This document shows, piece after piece, positions 59,418 to 64,000 of a DNA stretch of 64,000 nucleotides. The position numbers and the translations under genes are program-made. The stretch comes from an uncultured Collinsella sp. (GTDB taxonomy: Bacteria > Actinomycetota > Coriobacteriia > Coriobacteriales > Coriobacteriaceae), in the NCBI GenBank assembly GCA_900542325.1, contig UQMY01000003.1, positions 30,701 through 94,700 of the forward strand. Reading direction: 5' to 3'. How positions within the stretch are numbered: the first letter of the stretch is position 1; every line of letters starts with the position of its first letter. The notes under the pieces are model-generated. The model was not told the origin of the DNA, did no database searches, and was given only the letters and a program-made list of their open reading frames with translations.

Positions 59418-59852
59418 CTACTGATTATTTTGTCCCGTGAGCATGCCGTCGAGGGTGCGCCAGGCGAGCTCGGCGCATTTGACGCGGGCGGGCATGTGCG
59501 AGATGTCCTGGAGCTGGGCGGCTTCGTCCAGGTCTTCCAGGTCCTCCTCGGAGAGCTTCTCGCCGCGGATCATGGCGAGGAAGAGCTCTGCCAGGTGGCG
59601 AGCTTCCTCGACGGTCTCGCCGGTGATGAGGTCGGCCATGATGTCGGCACTGGCCTGGCTGATGGCGCAGCCGTGACCGGTAAAGGAGGCCTCCTCGATC
59701 ACGTTGTTCTCGACACGCAGCTGCAAGGTGAGCTCGTCTCCGCAGCTAGGGTTGATGCCGTCGTGCTCGTGCGTGGGAGCATCCATCTCGTACTTATAGT
59801 CGGGGTGCGAGTTGTGCTCCATAAATGTGGTGGAGGTGTACAGATTACCCAT
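59418..59852 (-). CDS. sufU: Fe-S assembly scaffold/sulfur acceptor SufU
   Basis: SufU takes sulfur from SufS as a zinc-dependent sulfurtransferase in Gram-positive SUF systems. The 144-residue protein has the three conserved cysteine sites NPSCGDEL (about 36-43), GHGCAISQASADIM (about 59-72) and RVKCAELAW (about 122-130). It overlaps sufS by 8 bases and is the last gene of the suf operon. Confidence 0.92.
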   Translation of the reverse strand: MGNLYTSTTFMEHNSHPDYKYEMDAPTHEHDGINPSCGDELTLQLRVENNVIEEASFTGHGCAISQASADIMADLITGETVEEARHLAELFLAMIRGEKLSEEDLEDLDEAAQLQDISHMPARVKCAELAWRTLDGMLTGQNNQ

Positions 59853-61170
59853 TGAACGTGCTCCAAACGTGATGCAGGCCGGCGATGAACTTGTCGATGT
59901 CGGCCTTGTCGTTGTAGAAGGCTACGCTGGCGCGGCAGCAGGCAAGGTTCTCGACGCCCAGCCAGGTGAGCAGCGGCTGCGCGCAGTGGTGACCGGCGCG
60001 GATGCAGACGCCGTCCATGTCCATGATGCTCGCGACATCGTGCGGGTGGATGCCCTTGACATTAAAGCTCACGACGCCGTGGTGGTTATCCCAATAGATT
60101 GAGCCGATGATCTGGACAAAGTCGAGCTGCATGAGCTCGCCCATCAGGTAGTGGACGAGTGCCTGCTCGCGTGCCTGGATGTTTTCGTAGCCCACCGTGT
60201 TGACGAGGTAGTCGAGGGCGGCGCCTGTGGCGAAGATGCCGGCGGCGTCCTGCGTGCCGGCCTCGAACTTCTCGGGGACGGGAGCCCAGACGGCGTCCTG
60301 CTCAGTAACCGAGTCGATCATCTCACCGCCGGTAAGCATGGGCGGCATGGCGTTGAGCAGATCCATCTTGCCCCACAGCACGCCGATGCCCATGGGGCCC
60401 ATGGCCTTGTGCGCGCTAAAGGCAAAGAAGTCGGCGCCCAGATCGGCCACATTGACTGGCATGTGCGGCAGCGACTGTGCGCCGTCGACGACCAGATAGC
60501 CGCCGTACTTGTGCACGAGCTTGCCGAGGTTCTTGACCGGGTTCTCGACGCCCAGCACGTTGGAGACCTGTCCCACGGCCAGGATCTTGGTCTTGGGGCC
60601 CACCTTGGCCAGAACCTCCTCGGTCGTGAGCTGGCCGGTCTTGGTGGGGTAGAGGTAGACGAGCTTGGCACCGGTCTCGCGGCAGACCTGCTGCCACGGA
60701 ATCAGGTTGGAGTGGTGCTCCATGATGGTGATGACGACCTCGTCGCCCGGCTCGAGGACTGTGGGTGCAAAGCTCTTGGCGACCAGGTTGAGCGACTCGC
60801 TCGTGTTGCGGGTGAAGACGACTTCGTTGGCCTGGGGGGCGCCGATGAGGTCGGCGATCTGTTGGCGGACCTTCGCGATGGCGTCGGTGGCCTCGACGGA
60901 CAGCGAGTACAGGCCGCGCAGGGGGTTGGCGTTCATGCGCTGGTAGAAATCGCGCTCGGCGTCGAGCACGCAGGCGGGACGCTGCGCGGTGGCGGCACTA
61001 TCGAGGAAGGCGATCTCGGGATGCTGCTGGAACAGCGGGAACTGTGCCTTGTAGGGGTTGGTCTCGATGTCTACGGTAGGCCAGCCGCGCGAGGCCTCGT
61101 CGCTGGCGTCGAGCTCCATGGGCTCGGGGGCGGTACAGGTGTCGCATTTAACGTGCTCGGTGTCGATCAT
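59845..61170 (-). CDS. sufS: Cysteine desulfurase SufS
   Basis: SufS removes sulfur from cysteine for Fe-S cluster assembly, using pyridoxal phosphate. The 441-residue protein has FLDSAATAQRP (about 54-64), the cofactor lysine in FFAFSAHKAMGPMG (about 247-260) and the active cysteine in IRAGHHCAQPLL (about 392-403). An N-terminal extension of about 35 residues, with two cysteines (CDTC), is longer than usual. The start overlaps the sufD stop by 4 bases, indicating coupled translation. Confidence 0.94.
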   Translation of the reverse strand: MIDTEHVKCDTCTAPEPMELDASDEASRGWPTVDIETNPYKAQFPLFQQHPEIAFLDSAATAQRPACVLDAERDFYQRMNANPLRGLYSLSVEATDAIAKVRQQIADLIGAPQANEVVFTRNTSESLNLVAKSFAPTVLEPGDEVVITIMEHHSNLIPWQQVCRETGAKLVYLYPTKTGQLTTEEVLAKVGPKTKILAVGQVSNVLGVENPVKNLGKLVHKYGGYLVVDGAQSLPHMPVNVADLGADFFAFSAHKAMGPMGIGVLWGKMDLLNAMPPMLTGGEMIDSVTEQDAVWAPVPEKFEAGTQDAAGIFATGAALDYLVNTVGYENIQAREQALVHYLMGELMQLDFVQIIGSIYWDNHHGVVSFNVKGIHPHDVASIMDMDGVCIRAGHHCAQPLLTWLGVENLACCRASVAFYNDKADIDKFIAGLHHVWSTFNG

Positions 61171-62438
61171 GCGAGCTCCTCTTCAAAGTTGTCGATCAGG
61201 TTGTTGCCCAAGCGGACGACGGCGGCGCGGGTACGCTCGTCGGTGGCGGAAAGCGCGGCGTCTTCCAGCTTGGCGCGGATGAACAGGTCCTCGGCGGCGT
61301 TTTGGTCAAGGCCGCGGCAGGCGAGGTAGAACAGCTGCTCGTCGCGGACGTGACCGATGGTGGCGCCGTGGTTGCCGGCGACGTCGTCCTCGTCGCAGAG
61401 GATGACGGGGACGGTCTTGTTGTCGACGCCCTTGTTGGCCAAAAGCACCGTCTCGCGCTCGGTGCCGGTTGCACCCTTGCAGCCGTGCACGAGGTCGATG
61501 GTGCCGCGGTAGACCTTCTTGGACGTGCCGGTCAGCACGCCGTTGGCGTCGATCTCGCACTCGGTCTTGCGACCGCGGTGGCGCAGCTCGTAGTTAAAGT
61601 CGCGCACCTGCTCGCAGGCGCCCAGGTAATCGGTATCGATGGTGACCTTGGCGGTATCGCCCAGCAGGTCGCCGGCAAGGCCGGTGGCGCTGGCGCCGGC
61701 ACCTAGGACAGTGTGCTGCACGTTGACGCGCGCGCCCTCGTCTAGGAACAGGCCGGTGTCGTCGAGTGCGATCCAGCTGTCGTCGAGTGTCTGCGTGCAG
61801 GTCACGTTGACGGTGGCGTACTCGTGGGCGCACACACGCAGCACGGAGCCCACGACGCCCTCGCCGGCAACGGGGGAGTCCAGGGCTAGGGCGAGGTCGA
61901 GCGTTGCCTGCGGGCGGGCGACGACGTCGATGGCGGCAATCGCAGCCGCTGCGTCGACGCCACTCACGCGCACGGTAACGGCGGCGTGCTGGTAGGCGGG
62001 AACATCGATGACGATGCGCTTGGTAGCGTGCTCGGCCAAGTAGGCGTAGGCAGCCTCGCCCATGCCGGTTTCGAAGGCTTCAGCAGGGGAGAGCTCCTCC
62101 TCGAGCTTGATGGCGCCGGCCTGGTAGACGGAGGTGGCGGGCACGTCGAGCTCGGTCTCGGGCGTGATGCGGGCGCGGTCGGCGGCATCACCGGGGGCGG
62201 AGGAGCGGCGCTCGGGGAAGCGCTCGGCCATGGCGTCCATGGCGGCGTCGAACGCGTCTGTCACGTCAATAAACTGCTCGCCCAAGCCTTCGACCTCAAC
62301 GGCCTCCGCGGGAGCGGCGGCAAGCTCGTCAGAGAGCTCGAGCTTGGTCTGGTTCATCTTGAGCCAGCCCCAAGTGGCAGCCGGCATCGCGTTGACCTGC
62401 TCAAGGGTGGTAGCAGCGGTGTTGGTTTCCTGTTTCAT
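61167..62438 (-). CDS. sufD: Fe-S cluster assembly protein SufD
   Basis: SufD pairs with SufB and SufC in the scaffold complex. The 423-residue protein shows the SufB/SufD C-terminal core: VHGCKGATGTERETVLLANKGVDNK (about 315-339), the histidine-containing AGNHGATIGHVRDEQLFYLACRGL (about 354-377) and the final helix region. The N-terminal half is divergent, as usual. Its start overlaps the sufB stop by one base. Confidence 0.92.
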   Translation of the reverse strand: MKQETNTAATTLEQVNAMPAATWGWLKMNQTKLELSDELAAAPAEAVEVEGLGEQFIDVTDAFDAAMDAMAERFPERRSSAPGDAADRARITPETELDVPATSVYQAGAIKLEEELSPAEAFETGMGEAAYAYLAEHATKRIVIDVPAYQHAAVTVRVSGVDAAAAIAAIDVVARPQATLDLALALDSPVAGEGVVGSVLRVCAHEYATVNVTCTQTLDDSWIALDDTGLFLDEGARVNVQHTVLGAGASATGLAGDLLGDTAKVTIDTDYLGACEQVRDFNYELRHRGRKTECEIDANGVLTGTSKKVYRGTIDLVHGCKGATGTERETVLLANKGVDNKTVPVILCDEDDVAGNHGATIGHVRDEQLFYLACRGLDQNAAEDLFIRAKLEDAALSATDERTRAAVVRLGNNLIDNFEEELA

Positions 62439-63850
62439 TATCCGATCGCTCCTTCCATCTCGAGCTTGATCAGGTTGTTCATCTCGACGGCGTACTCCAG
62501 CGGCAGCTCCTTGGAGACCGGGTTGGCAAAGCCGTTGACGATCATGGTGCGGGCCTCTTCCTCCGAGATGCCGCGGCTCATCAGGTAGAACACCTTGTCG
62601 TCGCCGATGCGGCCGATGGTGGCCTCGTGGCCGATGTCGACGTTCTTGGCGCGGATGTCCATGGCGGGGATGGTGTCGGAGCGGCTCTGGTCGTCGAGCA
62701 TGAGCGACTGGCAGCTCACGGTTGCCTTGGAACCCTCGGCCTTGGGCGTGGCCACGATGGAGCTGCGGAAGGTCTGAATGCCGCCGCTCTTGGAGATGCC
62801 CTTGGTCTCGACGGTTGCCGAGGTCTCGGGGGCGTTGAGCACGACCTTACAGCCGGTATCGAGGTTCTGCCCGGCGCCAGCAAAGGTGATGCCGGTAAAG
62901 CTCGACCGGGCGCGGCGGCCGTTGAGCACACTCATGGGGTAGAGGTAGCCCACGTGGCTGCCGAAGGAGCCACTGATCCACTCTATGTCGCCATCCTCGT
63001 CCACGCGCGCACGCTTGGTGTTGAGGTTGTACATGTTTTTGGACCAGTTCTCGATGGTCGAGTAGCGCAGGTGCGCACGCTTGCCCACAAAGAGCTCGAC
63101 GGCGCCGGCGTGGAGGTTGGCAACGTTGTACTTGGGCGCGGAGCAACCCTCGATAAAGTGCAGGTCGGCGTCGTCCTCGACGATGATGAGCGTGTGCTCA
63201 AACTGGCCGGCGCCCTTGGCGTTAAGGCGGAAGTAGCTCTGCAGCGGGAAGTCCAACTTGGTGCCCTTGGGCACGTAGACAAACGAGCCGCCCGACCATA
63301 CGGCGCCGTGCAGGGCCGCAAACTTGTGGTCGGTGGGCGGGATGAGCGTCATAAACTTCTCGTGGATGAGCGGCTCCCACTGCGGGTCGTGCAGGGCCTC
63401 TTCAATACCGGAGTAGACGATGCCCATCTTGGACGCCGTGTCCTGCATGTTGTGGTAGACCAGCTCGGAGTCGTACTGCGCGCCGACGCCCGCCAGGTAG
63501 CTACGCTCGGCCTCGGGGATGCCCAGGCGCTCAAAGGTGTTCTTGATGTCGTCGGGCACCGACTCCCAGTCGTGCTTTTGGTCGGTGTTGGGCTTGACGT
63601 AGGTGACGATGTTGTCCATGTCCAGGCCCTCGATCGAGGGGCCCCACGTCGGGTCGGGAAAACGATTGAAGATCTCGAGGGACTTTAAGCGCAGATCGAG
63701 CATCCACTGTGGCTCGTCCTTCTTGGCGCTGATCTCGCGCACGATGTCGGGCGTGATGCCGGCGTCGAGGCGCTCGAATCCCTCCTCGCCGTAGGTGAAG
63801 TCGTAGAGGCTGCGGTCGATGTCCGCGACCTCGGTGCGGTTCTTGGTCAT
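62438..63850 (-). CDS. sufB: Fe-S cluster assembly protein SufB
   Basis: SufB is the main scaffold subunit of the SufBCD complex. The 470-residue protein has the typical features GGSFVYVPKGTKLDFPLQ (about 191-208), VKLFVG-type VELFVGKRAHLRYSTIENWS (about 252-271), the SQSLMLDDQSRSDTIP-like region near 389 and GHEATIGRIGDDKVFYLMSRG (about 412-432). It lies 13 bases after sufC and overlaps sufD, in the order C-B-D-S-U. Confidence 0.95.
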   Translation of the reverse strand: MTKNRTEVADIDRSLYDFTYGEEGFERLDAGITPDIVREISAKKDEPQWMLDLRLKSLEIFNRFPDPTWGPSIEGLDMDNIVTYVKPNTDQKHDWESVPDDIKNTFERLGIPEAERSYLAGVGAQYDSELVYHNMQDTASKMGIVYSGIEEALHDPQWEPLIHEKFMTLIPPTDHKFAALHGAVWSGGSFVYVPKGTKLDFPLQSYFRLNAKGAGQFEHTLIIVEDDADLHFIEGCSAPKYNVANLHAGAVELFVGKRAHLRYSTIENWSKNMYNLNTKRARVDEDGDIEWISGSFGSHVGYLYPMSVLNGRRARSSFTGITFAGAGQNLDTGCKVVLNAPETSATVETKGISKSGGIQTFRSSIVATPKAEGSKATVSCQSLMLDDQSRSDTIPAMDIRAKNVDIGHEATIGRIGDDKVFYLMSRGISEEEARTMIVNGFANPVSKELPLEYAVEMNNLIKLEMEGAIG

Positions 63851-63863
63851 TGCGTCGCCCCTT

Positions 63864-64000
63864 TACGCCTGCTGCTCGGCAGCGGCGGCCTCGGCCTGGG
63901 CGCGCTGCTCGGCGGCCTCGCGCTCGAAGGTCTCAAAGCCGTTCTTGTCGATCCAGGGGATCAGCGAGGCATCGTCCTCGCGCACGATGTGGCCCTTGAC
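63864..64000 (-). CDS. sufC: Fe-S assembly ATPase SufC, C-terminal part, cut by the window end
   Basis: The frame ending at the TAA 63864-63866 runs off the window. The visible 44 residues include EDDASLIPWIDKNGFETF and a Glu/Ala/Gln-rich tail. SufC is the ABC-type ATPase that drives the SufBD scaffold; the ATPase motifs lie outside the window. Identification rests on position directly before sufB and on the tail pattern. Confidence 0.7.

Noticed and set aside
1..64000. CRISPR arrays, rRNA operons or an intact prophage
   Set aside because: No regularly spaced direct repeats, no rRNA signature stretches and no run of phage structural genes were seen anywhere in the window.

Overview
The window is about 60% GC, with dense mostly housekeeping genes and short intergenic gaps. 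Protein content and style (a GGGtGRT protein next to a NifU-like scaffold, ATP-type PEP carboxykinase, actinobacterial CarD, Rho with a long basic N-terminal extension, many hairpin repeats between genes) suggest a gut member of the Coriobacteriia, most likely Collinsella. This assignment rests on recalled family knowledge, not on a marker gene.

Layout. 1-2.6 kb: end of an unknown gene, then serA and serC (serine synthesis) on the minus strand. 2.7-20 kb: a defence island. It holds a type 1 BREX set in the order brxA, brxB, brxC, pglX, pglZ, brxL. Three features are unusual. A run of ten G lies at the 5' end of brxA, where one base decides the reading frame. PglX is encoded in two pieces (8364-10883 and 12195-13163). 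Between the pieces sit two AT-rich genes, an IrrE/ImmA-like HEIGH zinc peptidase and a HEPN-like protein. Two unrecognised genes follow brxL, then a DUF3800 gene flanked by three copies of a ~56-nt small-RNA gene, one directly upstream in sense and two downstream in antisense. 21-31 kb: cation/proton antiporter, metallophosphatase, polysaccharide flippase-like protein, pckA, a B3/4-domain protein, MarR, DegV and a short Ogt-like protein. 31-43 kb: trpS, a WecA/TagO-type transferase, a radical SAM protein, tRNA-Ala, pncB, proB, an S33 hydrolase, proA, an HD protein and carD. 43-53 kb: argS, rho, an unknown membrane protein, vanZ-like, ROK kinase, aminotransferase. 53-59 kb: tRNA-His, tRNA-Lys with a duplicated 3' end, dinD, a flavoprotein, the GGGtGRT/NifU-like pair and a REP-associated (Y1/HUH) transposase. 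59-64 kb: the suf operon (C, B, D, S, U), with sufC cut by the window end.

Between genes there are several dispersed repeat families: six copies of one terminator hairpin with a conserved loop, four long palindromic elements with different arms but a common core, a 31-bp perfect palindrome with a solo arm elsewhere, and two short repeat pairs. No CRISPR array, rRNA or complete prophage was seen. The most promising material is the BREX locus (poly-G switch, split methyltransferase, embedded peptidase/HEPN pair) and the DUF3800/small-RNA locus.
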